NCBI GenBank assembly: GCA_911728455.2
Contig: OU452222.1
Span: 18,300,559-18,364,558, forward strand
Reading direction: 5' to 3'
Length of the DNA: 64,000 bases
From: Marthasterias glacialis
Taxonomy: Eukaryota > Echinodermata > Asteroidea > Forcipulatida > Asteriidae
The stretch's first letter is position 1, and each line of letters opens with the position of its first letter. The position numbers and the translations under genes are program-made. Below are positions 12,101 through 27,100 of the stretch, piece by piece. Below the pieces are notes generated by a model. The model did not search any database, was not told the DNA's origin, and worked only from the letters and a program-made list of their open reading frames with translations.

Positions 12101-15100
12101 TAAACAAACTGACGCCATTGTTCTGACACACAACAGCACACACACCTGCACTAACTTTTGTTTTAGTGAATTTTTCCGTATTTCTGGTGGTGCAAATCCC
12201 ACAGCAGTGGTCCCTGGACCGTCGTGTAAAAGTGGTTTAACAGTGTTCCTGTCTGCATTGTTCTTTAGACTCAAGGCACTGCTCAAAAGGCCACGAAACT
12301 AAATCCATACCGTTCACGAAAACCATGTACGTGTGTGTATCCGATAACGTGTGTGTGGCCCGCAACCGAACCACCGCTGCGATCGTGGCAAAAAAAGTCA
12401 CACCATGTGATGTTGCTAGGCAGTTGCTAAAAGGTAGGCGGGGCTTACTAGATCGGTCTATTGTGATTGACGGCGGAAAAAATGTAATGAACCCGACTGA
12501 CCAATTGACATGATGTGACCAAAACAGGTGTCCAAAAACCAGTCTACATGTACATCTCTTACCATGCGACACTTGAGGTCATCAATCTTCCCTTCATGAA
12601 GTTTACTCTTCAAGCATTCCTCCACCTGCCCGTGGCCTGGAGACTCTAGTTGCTCTGAGCAGAACTTCACCGTAGTGTCCTTACAGATGCGAGACAAGAC
12701 GGGGTCCATCCTGTAGTCCATCGCCGCCTCATGAATCAGCTGCGCAAAAAGGAATTCAACGATACTCTTATGTCTTGTAATAGTGGGGATGAGGAGGTGA
12801 CGAGTCAAGGGGATGAGGTTGGATTAGTGGTTTCTTTCCCTGCCCTAGGCCTGTGGACTCCAATTTGAATCCTGCCACAGAGCGAGCCTAGCATGTAGAT
12901 TGGGTTCTTAGTCCTTATCCCACTACACAGGTTACCCCCCACCCCCACATAAAAACATTTCTTCTCACTTCCAATTCATCCAGTTAATAAAATAAATAAG
13001 TCAGATGACTTATTTATTATTATGTAATAATCTCTCCTAATATTCACCTAAAGATAAATTAACCACACAGTCTGAAACATTGATACTTTTTTTTACTGCT
13101 GGTTCCCCACGTCTTCCAAGCAAAAATTATTACATGTACATGGTTTGCACCTGTTAAGAAGTTTTTTCCTTACCCATGCAAAGCTTCAAATCTTACTTTA
13201 TGAGTTGATTATTACCAAAAATGATGGTTCATCATCACTAACAGACATTTTTAACAAATAGATCAACATCATTCTAGAGACTTTTGTAGTAGCACTTTGG
13301 TGATAATCTGAGGGATAATCCTACAGTTCTGCATTGGACAGAACCTCCTATTACTTAACAAGTCGCAGCCGGGAATCTTCCATTTCCCTCCCCCCCCCAC
13401 CCCGACGGGATTATTTTCTAGGAATTACCAAAATTGTTTTTCTGTGAGAGAACCACTGGTACAAAGATACCAAAGGTTCTCTCTGAAGCACCATGTTTTT
13501 TGTCTTTCTATCGAGAAAATGTCAAATTTATGCACCGTGAATTCCAAAACCTTAGCTGTGAGCTACAGCCGCGGATTGTTCCCCAATCCGGGTTAACGGC
13601 TGGAAACTCGGTTCACTCTGACTTATCTCCATTGAGCCGAAATACAATGAATGAACAATGGTGGAAGCCTCTCTCTGTCTCCTAATCCTCTTCTTGGAAC
13701 AAAAGGACAATAGGTGAAAATCGGCAAAATATTTAAGGCACTTTCTTAAATACTTGTGCTCAATTTAAGTCAAAGCGGTGTCGCATAATGCTGTACTTTT
13801 CAACCGATTTTAATAGTCTGATTCGCAGTGATATAACTACCATCTTCTTTTTCACTTACATCTCTGACGTAGTTCTCACAATCTGGGGACAAGTTCTGTT
13901 GGGGAAACAAGACAAAGGCAAAATAGTAAGATAAGGACGTATTAATACAACAACCAAATAAGCTGCTGTAGAAATATATTTACGGTGTACATCAAGACAA
14001 CTTAAATATGTGTTTAAAAAGTGTTCAACCCTAAACACACCCGACCCACCAAAGTCCAAGTGCATGTTTTGTTTAATTCGGCCGGACTGTGGACTGCACT
14101 AGTAAACTGATAGCCCTGGGGTGGATTTCACAAAGTGCTAGGACTAGTCTTATCTCGAGTTAGGACGAGTAACTAGTCCTAACTTATAGGACTAGTCATA
14201 AGTTAGTGTCACTGTGTATAACTAAATCAAAGAGACTGGAACACTCTCATGAACTTTACACCTCTTTTAATGCACACCGCGAAGCCAGGGCTGACAAAGG
14301 TGTAAAGTTTATGAGAGTCTTCCAGTCTCTTTCGTTTAATCATACACATTTAGTCATTAAAAAAAAAACAAAAAAAAACATTGCACATTGATGCAGGGTA
14401 ATAAAAAAATTAAAATTACAATAATATTAACAAGCGCAATTTAATTTACTTTGGCCCTGCTCAATGGGACAGCACTTTCCCTCGCCTCCGACCACCCTAC
14501 CCTCCCCCAAAACACCCCTACTTTCCAATCTTTCCCTCCCCAACTGTACCTTGGAAGAAAACTTGGCCTTAAGACATTCCATCATTGCACCCTGGAGCTC
14601 TTTGTTCTTGTATTTTTCCTGCTTGGCTTTCTCCTGGACATCGCCGCAGAACTTGGGCATGTCACGACGGCAGGCCTTCTGCATCAACGGGTTCAAGCGG
14701 AAGTCCTCCAGCTTCTGGATGGAACGCTTTGTCAGAACCGCTTTGCAGCTTCATCGGGGGTGGGGGGGGAACCAAAAACATGTAAGCACCATAAGAATTT
14801 CCACAATCACTATGTCGTGTTGGTAGAAAAAATTGTATCTTGATTTATGACGAATTATCTCGCATAAGGGAGGGTCCGTGCAAAAAAAATCTCAGCACCA
14901 TTGGGATTGTGTGTACATCCAAAGCCCAATTTCATAGAGCTGCTAAAAACTAGCTAAGCACAACAAAATTATGCTTACCAGAATAAGGTTACCAGCCAAA
15001 ACACCATGTCACACGTACAATCTGCGACTGGTATCCTGCTTACTTTTGCTAGGCAGAAAGTTGTAATTTCTTGCTTAAGCAGCTCCATGACATTTGACCC

Positions 15101-18100
15101 AGGTTAGCTTTGGAACACACCAAATTCCCCCTGATACAATGGTGTGTACATCTCATGGAGCCAGTCTCTTTTTTTCAGCTAAGTTTATATATTTTTGTGG
15201 GTTCCTTTGTTCCCTTTTGTAAAATACCCTACAAGGGTCCATCCGCAAGCCCACGCACACACACCTTTGTAACATACACTGTGTGGACATTCGTTCGTCA
15301 TCATGCAGTTGACAACAAGAAATCTTTAAAACCACCGCCATTTCTATTAGAGAGTGTTTGGAGAGTTGGTTTACAGACACCTGATCCCTTTAAAATAATA
15401 CTCGGTTTTGAGCTATTCAATGTTGTACAAAAAAAATGTTTCCTCTAAATCATAAAAACACTTTATTATTAAAAGGCACGCAACCCCATACCAAACTGAC
15501 AAGTCATGTGGGAGTAAATTTCCCACGATGACGTCTGAACCACACATTTAATACAAGCATTGTGGCATTAACATCTTCCACCATATTCTTTTTTTTCTCT
15601 TCAAAACTTACTTTGAATCAAAGGACTGCTCATTTCGGTGAGTTTTGAGGCACTTCAAAAGTTCCTCTTGTGGAACGCCAGAACAGAAGAGCTGGAAATT
15701 ACACATATAAAAGAAAAACGGCAGATAAAGCAAAAGAAAATACTGCATTATACATGGGTCGGGGGGGGGGGGCAATATAAAAAAAACGATTCAGAAGTGA
15801 AAGATGACAAGTACTAACTAATAATATCACTTATAGACTAGGAGCAAAGGCCACCAAAAAAAGGGACTGCTCAACTGTCATCACATCTAAGGTTTGACTG
15901 TATAAAATGGTAGATCATACCTAGTAGTAGAACACTTCTAGGAAGTATGTGGTCTCAAAATTGTGGTATCAGTTTTGAGAAAAAGACGATTATAGAGAAT
16001 CAAAACGTATGTAAAACTGCCCATGTGTTGGTTTGTTTACACAGCTGGCACTTTCACACAAGTGCTAATTTTTGTGATTTAACTTTGAATTTTTCCTTCA
16101 GATTTTGAATGATATAGTTAAACATAAAAATATTTGTATCATATGTAATGTTTTTGTTCTTCTGTTGAGAAGTATAATTTTAAAACTAGAAATGAGTTTT
16201 TGTGGCATCACAAAAACTAGGTGTTCGGAGTGTGATGTATAAAAAATATTTTATGTGTTAAAAGTTAAATGAAATTAAAATTAATCCAACTTATATTTAA
16301 GAAAATATGAAGAAAAACATACGTTAAATTGAGGTTTATAATACAATATTTAATTTGAACATCCGGTTTGGACAGGAATTTCTAACCACTTTTAAATGAG
16401 GAGGTACTTCCGGTTTGACCGGAAGTAGAGTTCAGAGAGGTCACGCAATGTGTGACAAGAAGGACCTTCCCTAACCTTGGTATTTGGTGAAAGAATCATG
16501 TTCCTAGCTCTTACCATGCATAATTGAGGAGCTACTTCCGGTTTGATCTTAAGTAGAGGTCACAGAGGTCACCCAATGTGCAACAGAGAAGGACCCTCCC
16601 TAACCTTGGTATGTGGTGAAACAATCATATTCCTAGCTCTCACCATTTTTAAATAAAGAGCTACTCCCGGTTTGACCGGAAGTAGATGTCACAAAGGTCA
16701 CTTAACGTTTCACAAATGAAGACCTTCCCTAACCTTGATTTTTATCGAAATAATCATGTTCCTAACTCTAACCACTTTTACATGAGGAGCTACTTCCGGT
16801 TTGACCGGAAGTAGAGGTCGTAGAGGTCACCCAATGTGCAACAGAGAATGACCTTTCCTAACCTTGGTATTTGGTGAAAGAATCATGTTCCTAGCTCTTA
16901 GCAATTTTATATAAAAAGCTACTTCCGGTTTGACCGGAAGTAGATGTCACAGAGGTCACTTATTGTGTCATAAAGAAAGACCCTCCCTTACCTTGACACT
17001 TGTCGAAAGAATTATGTTCATACCTCAAACGGTTGATTTTTTGTTGATTTTTAAATGTTTAAATAAGCCCTGTATTAAAGACTAACAAAGCGTGGAGTAT
17101 GCACCTTGAGAAGAGACTAAGAACAACGTGTGGTTAATGTGCATAGCAATGGGGCATCGATGTCACACAGCCAGGCACACACACACACGTGTACATGTAT
17201 AATGGCATTGGATTTTGTACAGCAATGTTGGGCACGCTTGAACGCACACGGACAATCGATTTGCGTTAAACGTCCGGTTTGAACCGGAAGTAAAGGTCAA
17301 AATGGTGTCACTCCAATGCAAAAGTTTGAGAAGACTCAATTCTCTATAATCTGATGCAAGATTTGTGATCATGTGATAAGTACTTCTTAAAATATGATTT
17401 TTTGAAATTTTCAAAAATTTTCAACTTCCGGTTTGAACCGGAAGACAAGGTCAAATTGGGGTCATGTCTGTGGAGCGTTTACGCAGTTTTGAATGACCTT
17501 TCCGATGATGTATAGATTGTAAAAATCCATTGTGTACTTCAGGAGTTATGATTTTTTGAAATAATAAACTTTGATTTAATGTAATTCGACACCCGATGAC
17601 GTCATCATGACGTCACTCAAACGGTTTCCTGTCCTAGTGAAGTTCTAACTGTGTGTGAAGTTTGAAGTTTGTGTGACTTTAAGAAGTGTGCATTTGTTAG
17701 CGGACAACGTTCGGTGAGAAGAAGAAGAAGAAGTATTAAAAAAACAAAAAAAAAACGAACAAAATCAATAGGTGTTCCGGGCTGAGTGCCCGAACACCTA
17801 ATTATAAATAAAAAGTTATCAGTCTTAGTGTAACGTATTGAAAGAGCCTTCTTTCCACGGTAGTCTGGTTCTGTCTAATGTACAAGATAATATATGGTAA
17901 GTTTAGGTACCAGACTATTAGTAGAAATGGGTCGGCAGCCAAAACACCAGTGAATTGATCCAATTCACCCATCCAATTCACCCATAGAGTTATACAAGAA
18001 CTAGAGGGCGTACAAAACCATGCGGCATGGCCCGACAAGGAGCATTTTTGACCATTGAGAAAATGGCGCAGACCATTCATTTACACTGGTTACTCATCCG

Positions 18101-21100
18101 TTTACACAGCAACCATTTTTTAAGTGGACATTCATATGCAATTGACCCATAGGGATTTTTCGCCCATGGTGGGTCAGTGGAGTTCCGTGCGTGACATAGC
18201 GAGTGCTCCCTCTAGTTCTTATATATAACTCTATGAATTCACCTGACATCATCCGAGATAAACCTTTATTGTGCCTATTTTGGCAGTCAGATCAGATTCC
18301 CTATGCATTACTGTGCAGTCCCTGTGTGTTACTGTGGGCAGTGGGCATTTTAGGGCAGCACATGTGTCTAGAACCGCCCATATCTTTTAATGCGATTTGA
18401 CTCCTAAAATGGCAGTCCATGGGTAGAGAGTAGCCGTATGTGACGTCAGTGCAGCGTCTTATTTTTTTAACAGCTATTTTAAAATTAATTTAATAACAAC
18501 TTATTGATTTCCTGATGGTCAAAAATTTAAACTATTATTAAAAAAACAACAACTGGAAATCAGATTAAAGCCTCAGCTCAACATTAGTAAACTGACTGTA
18601 AACGCTTCCATTCATTGCACAAATCAAGATATGTGTAATAAAACCAACCTGTGAAAATATCTGCTCATTTCATTGTTTCGTTTGCGAGAAAACGGTAAAA
18701 ATGCATTCAGCATTTTTGTACGCATTCCTATAGGCAGAGTTTTCGTCTCACTGAGACGAAAACTAATTTTGGAACATATTTCATTTATTATTTAAAAACG
18801 ATAACACTTCTGGCAGAAATATTTCAAGGAAAGTTTTCTACCATCATTATCTTTATACAGTGTAAAGTACATGTAAATCGGTGAACACTTATGCTTTTCT
18901 TCTGACCAATGTTGAGCTGGGACTATAAAAAAAGAAGAAAATCACGCCTGCTACAACCACTAATAATGGCTAAAATGTACCTTGATCATTCGTTTACAGG
19001 AGTGCACAAAACTGTAATCTGTCTGAACATTTTGAGCCTGTTCTTTCTGTCGGTTGAAGAGTTTGACGTGGCACTGTTCCTCCAACTCCTTCCGGTGGTC
19101 TCGGAGACATTCCAGGATGCGAGCATTTCCCGCCTTGATGTTGGAACAGAATTTTGGGACGTCTTTCTCGCATCCCTTGAAGAGTTCGGGGTCCAGATGA
19201 ATATCTTCCGACTATTGAATCCCCGCCGAAAAAAAAATTAATACAAATGTGAAATGCGGTCCAAAGATTTAGATTTTTCAAAAGTCTAAAAAAGTTTCTT
19301 TGGGACGATTTAGCTGATAAATTGGTCAAAAATTCTAGGCAAAGTGTGATGTCACAATCAAAACAAAAGTGAAAATCAAAAGCAGTTCAGAACACCTAAT
19401 CCATGCAGCGCTCGTTTGAAGTGTTTTACACCATCGCAGCTATGGCCGCCACACACGCGCCCGGCATGACAATAGCGCGCATATGTACCAATCAGCATGG
19501 AGGATTCACAGTGCATGTACATTGACGCGTACGTGCAGCATCCATAGCTGCGAAGGTGCAAACGCCCATGAACGAGCTGCTCGGATTAGTCTACAGACAC
19601 CTAGGTACGGGTGTAGTATATTGATTGCTTCGCCTATAGATCTTCGCATTCCCATGGCTATCTAGTGAGATCAAGACAAATCATGTGACGCCCTCTTAAC
19701 CAACCACAAGGCAGAATCTATGCATGGTGTGTTGTAACTGTTTTATTTCAATTGACCCTGGCAACCAGTCTTAACGAAAACAACTTCTCGATGGCCTCAT
19801 CAAGATGAAATGTCTACGGCTACCAGCTCTTACCCTCTGTAGAAGTTCCGCTTTGAGCTGTTTACGGCATTCTATGCTGACACTGTGTCCTCTTTCCGTC
19901 AGGGTGTCGTCACGCACTCTTCCGCTCAGACACTTAATGATGGAGCTCCTGTTGGCATCCGACATCAAGAAAAATACTTAATCAATATTTCTTATGAAAG
20001 TTTTTTTTTCTTCAAAAACTGACCTACTTTGTGCACGTTTTTTTTTTTTTTTTTTTTTTTTGTAGTCTGCATGCTTTCGTTCAATCATTAAAAAAAAGCT
20101 GAAAAACAAACAAGTGTCTCTTGATGTGATTTTCTTTTGCAAAGATTATGAGTTTTAACACTGCGACTTTTATGGTATTGTACAAATGTCGCCCTCTGTG
20201 TTGGGGTCCATGGTGTTTTGTACACCGAGGTGGCAAATGGTACCCGGGCCGAAGCCTCGAGAAATGGAATAGTCCAGATTTCACCTCCTGATTACATTCT
20301 GCGTCAATGCACTCGCACACAATCGATATTTACCATACCGTCTTCCCAGGTTGCTTTTAGACGCTATCTAGATCTTTTTACAGCAACCTTGTACCCAACT
20401 CCCCAGCACTTCCCTTGCCACATGTCGGAAATAGCAGAGCTTCCTCCAGCAAACAAAAACTATGAGGCGTTATGTAAACTGACATGAGAAGCCTGAGCTT
20501 CTCATATCAATTTTACAAGAATTTTTTTTTCGAAGTCATTCAACATACTTGTCTTTGCTACTTTTACACAGCTGGACGACGTCCTTCCGACAGGCTTCCT
20601 TGAATTTAAAGTTGAAACGATAATCTTGAAGCTGAATCTGTGGGAGAAAATAAATAACCTAATTACTATAGATTCACAGAAACAACACAGAGATAATACA
20701 GAAATAACACAGAAATTACACAGAGATAATACAGAAATAACACAGAAATTACACAAAGATAATACAGAAATAACACAGAAATTACACAGAGATACTTCAG
20801 AAATAACACAGAAACAACACAGAGATAATACAGAAATAACACAGAAATTACACATAGATAATACAGAAATAACACAGAAATTACACAAAGATAATACAGA
20901 AATAACACAGAAATTACACAGAGATACTTCAGAAATAACACAGAAACAACACAGAGATAATACAGAAATAACACAGAAACAACACAGAGATAATACAGAA
21001 ATAACACAGAAATTACACAGAGATAATACAGAAACAACACAGAAATTACACAGAGCTAATACAGAATAACAAAGAAATAACACAGGAATAACAGAGACAA

Positions 21101-24100
21101 CTTAGAAATAGCACAGAAATGACAAAGACATAAATCAGCGATAACACAGGAATAACAGAAACAACACATAAATGACACAGATAACACAGCAATGACACAG
21201 AGATAACACAGAAATGACACTGGAATAACAGAGACAACAAAGAAATAACACAGCAATGGCACAGAGACAACACAGAAATAAGACGATAATTCAGAACAAT
21301 AATTATAGAAAACAGCCTGAGGTACTCACCAGTTGGAAATGCTCGATACCAACAGCACATTTCTGATCCATTTCTTCATCATTCTTGTGATCAATTAGAC
21401 ACTGAAGGGCTGCTCCTTCATCGACCTTCTTTGACAAGAAATCCTGCGAGAAATCAAAATTAGTTGTTTTTTTTCCATTCCTCAAAAAGGTACATGTCGT
21501 CGTGTGCCCGGCAGAAGGACGTAAGGGAAAGTTCCCGGTAAAAGGACGTAAGCAGTTTATGTTAAAATTTGTGTTTCAAGAATTATGAACGGGAAAGTTT
21601 GGTAAATTTGTTGCCGTGCAAAGGTCATTGTAAAAATTCTGCATTGGGAATGGGGAAACATGTCTTCAGGGTAATTCTAGCAAAAAAAAAAAAAAAAAAA
21701 TGACATCTTTTTCATGTCAGGAGCCATTTTGTTGCTTACATCCTTTTGTTACTGGGACGAACTACTTTATGTTCCCAGCAAAAGGGCATAAGGCCTTCAC
21801 CCTTTTGCCGGGCACACGACGATGTAACTTTTTGTGTGAATCTTTTTCAATTGTGTGATATGCAGTGTATACGCAGTGCTTTCCGAGTCCTACGGAAAAA
21901 AATACACAGAGGAATACTACCTGATTTCAACCCCTGACCCTTGCATTCTAGAGCAGTGTTAACCGATAGACCACCGAGCGTTCCCGGTGACGAGAGGCCA
22001 GTTTGAATCTTCTAATTAGTAGCGGGTACCGCAAACAAGGATTTCTTAAAAGAGTCCTGCAGGAAAAAAACATCCACAGGCAACTTGGGTGGGTTTTGAA
22101 CTCCTGACCCCCTCAATCTACAGTAGATATCTTAAAACCATCAGACCATCAAGCGTTCCTGGTGACAAGAGGCCAATAAAACTTATTACATGTTTTCACT
22201 CGCGAGATCAAAACTAATTGTTTTACTCATTTCTCAAAAACTGAAGCATTTCTAGCAAAAATATTGCAAGGGGAGTTTTTCCACCATGACCATCTTTGTA
22301 CCATGTAAATTATGAGTACATCTGTGAACACTTGTATCTTTAATCTTACCAAGGTTGTGCTCACCCTTAAAAAGAAAACTTAGACAGCAGTTTGAGCGCT
22401 CGACTTACTTTACAGAACTTCTTAATCATGGGCGCACAAGCTGCCATGAGTTTACGATTCATCTTAATATCTTCAGCTTCTTCCACAGTGAAGTTGCCGA
22501 TCATTTTGCGGCACTGGTCCTGTAGTTTGTCCACGTGGTCTTGCAGACAGCTCAGCTCCTGAGAACAAAAATGAAAGGGAAGTTCTGATGTTTGGCTTGG
22601 CAGAGTGACGACTGAGGTGGTAAAAGAGATCCTCAGTCTGATGTTTAAACCCAAATCAGCCACAAGGAATGGTGTCCTCAGCATTGGGCCATGTTTGAAT
22701 TGGTGGCCGTGGCTTATGCTAGGGCTGTTGCTAAGTGCAGCCTGTGCATCGATGCATGGTACCGTGGTGATCAAACTGCAGCCGCCAATTCAGAAACAGC
22801 ATTATATATTCATACACTATAGATAAATCCCGATGTACGCCAGCTTTACGGGCAACTTGGGTTTTGGCTTTGAGCCGCATCAAGCGTTCCAATTTTTCTA
22901 TGCAGCAAAGTGGTCTACCGACCAATCATGCAAGGAATTTAACAAAACGTATTTACGCATAACACATGATGTATCATGACGGATAAAGATGGCCGACTTC
23001 ACGCTGTGAACACAGCGTTATATAAAAGAACTTGAGGGTGTATAAAACCATGCGATACGGTCCGACATGAAGCAATTTTTGACCATTGAGAAAATGGCAC
23101 TGACCAATCATATTATTGCACTGGTCATTCATCAGTTTACACAGCGAACATTTTCCAACTGGACATTCGTATGCATTCGACCCATAGGGATTTTCGCCCA
23201 TGGTGGGTCAGAGGAGTTCCGTGCGTGACATCGCTAGGGCTCCCTCTAGTTCTTATATATAACTCAGACGTGCAACTTGGACTTAACAAAAAAACAAGGA
23301 AATTTAAATCTTCACAAGACTTTGTACAGTGTTTTTCAATTTTCAATGGCATGAGTGTGAGGTGGAAAACGAGGAAATCAGCTGATCCGAGGAAAAGTTG
23401 CATGCTTGATAACTCTAGGACTGGGAGCTATCAAGTGGAAACTATAGATCGCTTATAAATCATTTCCTTAGTGACTGAAGGCTGAAGCCCGGCATTCATT
23501 TCCTGTTCCATCCCGTGTCTTGGCCGAGCGGATAAGAACACCCGACTCAACCTCTGGTGTTTCTGATCAGCAGAGTGTGAGTTCGAGTCCCGGTCGTGAC
23601 ACTTGTGTCCTTAAGCAAGAAACTTAACCATTATTGCTTCGTCCTTCGGATGGGACGTAAAGCCGTTGGTCCCGTGTAATGCACGTAAAAGAACCCAGTG
23701 ACACTTATCGCAAAGAGAAGGGGTTCGCCCCAGTGTTCCTGGTTTGATCGGCTGCAGATTGCGCCACAGCACCTTGTGAACCATTACATGGTGCTATGTA
23801 AAGGAACAGGTCTCATACTTCAAAAAAACGTAACTCATCATACCTTGCAGGAAGAAAATATTGAGCGCTCTGAGACGCCCATAGGGTGTGATAAAGCGCT
23901 ATATCAAAACTGCGTATTATTATTATTATTATTAGCACGAGCCATCTGAGAGAGCATAATCTTCAAAAGCAAGCTTTGATCAGAGAGGAGAAATTGATCA
24001 TTCTCAGGGTTTGGACCGTAACTTTGAATTAGGGTTTCCAAGTTTGCCAGAAGTAAAAAAAAATGTGTTATCAACAATTGTTGAATAACAAGTGTCTTTG

Positions 24101-27100
24101 CATGTAACGTACACGAAAGATGAGTGTGTTTGGAGTATAGTTTATGTGTTGCACATTTCAACATATTCATATGGAAGTTAATAAATTGTTTTATTTTACT
24201 TAATAAGATGAAGAAGTGTGCCCAATATAAGAAACCAAGATGCCCCACCTGGATAAAAACAGGATAGGACTGTGAGGGGAGGGGAGAAGAGAGGGGGAGG
24301 GGACTGCAATGTAATGACTGTTTTGACATACCTCTCCTTTGCCAGTCTTCTCTGCACAGTATTGACCTAGGTCAGAGCGACACTTGGCTTCAATCTGAGG
24401 ATTCAGGTGAACGCTGACTGCACGCTGGCGTAGAACCCGATGAACTTGGGCCTGGCACCCTGTGGACAGCTGGGGCTGAAGACAATTCAGGGAAAGAAAC
24501 AAATTTACATGTCATTTCAGCATTCTCCTTCAACCAGTTGGCGCTTGCTGACCTGTTATCCTTGAAAATATTTTTTCGAGCCAGCAAATGGGCAACAATA
24601 AAACACGTCATTGTGTAAAATCGGAATACAGGAACAAAGGTCGCCCGGAAATTCCACTGATGAGCGTGCGAGACATAGCGAGGCTTTCAACATTGTTCAT
24701 TCATTGTACTTCGGCTCAATGGAGGTAAGTCATGGTTCCGGGGTTTAATACCAGGGCACACGGCCAAGGTTTTGCAATTCACGGTGCATAAATTTGATAA
24801 TTTCTCAGTACAGAAAACAAAAATCACAGTGAAATAAAGAGAATCTGTGTTCTCTTGGCTTTACCAAGTCAAGGTTTCTTTGTGCCAGTGTTTTCTTTGT
24901 GTTTCTACAGACCTTCATTACTGAGTACTAAACACATAATGAGGTGAGACTATTAGTATTTTCCGCCTCAAGCCCTGCTTTGGTACTTACTTATGTGAAC
25001 TGCAAGGTGTTTCCCCCCCCCCCCCCCAACCAAAAAGCTTTAAATTCGCAAAACCAAAAACCAAGTGGTCTTGGTTCTCACCTCGCCTTGCTGTGGGTGA
25101 AGGTGTCTGTGTAGACAAGCAAAGACCACTCCCTGGGGTAGCTGACTATTCTGCCAGTTCTCTTCATAGCATAAGTTATCGGCATCTTGTTGGCAGTTCT
25201 TAAACAGGAGCGGATCCAACCTGTCAGAATTCAAATACATGGGACACACAGTCAGTACAGGGCAAGTCACTATACAGTGGGCCCTCTCTACATTCTACCC
25301 AGGCCAGGCCGTGTTGCATAAAAGCGGTTGACTGTAAACTCAGCGACTCAGCACTGGCCTCCCCCCAAAAATCATGATCATGCTGCTTCATCTGTATGCA
25401 AACCACGGAACAAACAAACAACCAATTGGATCGTCACGCAGTGCGACGACCACAGCCTTGTCAACCTTTTTCTTTTCAATGATACACTGCGAGACCAGCC
25501 TCCCCTGGGCAATTTGTGGAGGGCACACTGTCCTGTGAATTGCCCGTTGTGTGTCCATCTGACCGCACACTACAAAATGCTCCAACCTCAACCCCCATGC
25601 AGGTGGCACGTTAAATCGGATAAAATCCCATTAAAACACGCAAAATGTGTAAGACTTGAAAATACTTATGTCAGAATGATGGGTGCCATTTCTTTTTTTG
25701 AAGAAACGATAGCGCTGCTTCTGAAACCGATATTGCATTCAACATTTGGACAATTAGTACAGGCCTCATACTTCATGGAGGCGATTGCCTCCGTTGCCCT
25801 TGGTCAATGCCTTGATGCCCTTGAAATGTTTCAAAAGAAATTTACAATTTACTTTATCAAGAAGGAAATCCCCTGGTGCCCTTGCCCTTTCAAGAAAAAA
25901 AAAGCAATCAGGCCGGATTAGATACCAAGAAAAATTTAAGCTTGTAAAAAGGGTGGGGGGGAGGGTTAAGATGGAAGAGCCCCGAAGGTGATTTGGGTAA
26001 ATAAGAAACTCACTTGAAATCTCTGGAGACAAAATACTGCAGTTCCAGAAGTTGAGTCTCACATTCTTTGGTCATTTCAGGGGAATAGATGTTCTCCATC
26101 AGACATGACAGCACCCTGCAAAGAAACGGGACAAGAAAAACAAATGACAAGTGACATCACACTTTACTTTGCAATTAACCGGCTCGTAACCAAAATGTTC
26201 CGGTGATTGAACTGTTTGACCACTCGAAGCACACATGCTTACACACCGATTCTCATTTTTGCATCCTTGTGGAGACCTCAATTGTTCTTTCCTTTGTCCC
26301 TGTACTTAATATTTTCTCATAGACTTTGTACATAAATTTCCTTGTGGAGCATCCTTCTCTTTAGAATTCCCCTGTGGAGACCAATTGTTCTTGCGCTTCC
26401 CCTTTTGTTATAGGACTCCACTAGGAAGCGAATTCGAGCACAACAGCACACACATGTTCTGAGGCCAATTAATGCAAACTACATTATCACCAGAAAGATT
26501 CATTTTTAGAGCCAAATAAGTAATATTTTACTTACTGAATTTTAATAATGTCTTACTTATTGACTATATGTAACCTTTGTTTAAGAAAAAAAGTGACCTT
26601 GTACATTCCGGGGCCTTTCTGGCGGGCAAGATACTTCATTCCACTTCGGAGCATACACAGAACATGCTCTCACCGTTTAATGCTTCCTTTCATCCCACAC
26701 AAAGAGGACAAGTTGTACTGAAATTCTCCCTTTATGCAGGGGTTATCGTGTAATCCCAGATTACAGACTTTTGTCCTTTTGTTCCAAGAAGAGGATTACA
26801 TGACATCGAGTGGCTTCCACCATTGTGTATTGTATTTCGGCTCAATGGAAGTGAGTCAGAGTGAACAGTCTCCAGCCTTAGCTCCAGTCTTAGGACCAAT
26901 CCTCGGCCATGCCTCACAGCTGAGGTTTAGCAATTCACGATGCCTGAATATGATATTTTCTCAATAGAGAAACATCAAATCCCAGTGCTTCAAAGAGAAT
27001 CTTTGTTCTCCTGGCTTTGTCAAGTCACGGTTTCTTTGTGCCAGCGGTACTCTCAAAGAAAATTGGTTCTGGCAATTCCAAGAAAATAATTATGTAAGGT

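Noticed and set aside
20502-21083. Long open frames (up to 193 codons) on both strands, Cys/Val/Phe-rich or Asn/Thr/Gln-rich
   Set aside because: They are translations of the 33-bp minisatellite in intron 14. All strands are open because the unit lacks stops.
23515-23605. tRNA gene at the start of the SINE
   Set aside because: The anticodon arm is degraded and it is continuous with a SINE body and TTA tail.
25328-25921. 197-codon plus-strand frame
   Set aside because: Partly over dispersed repeat B and antisense to GLG1 introns; no motif.
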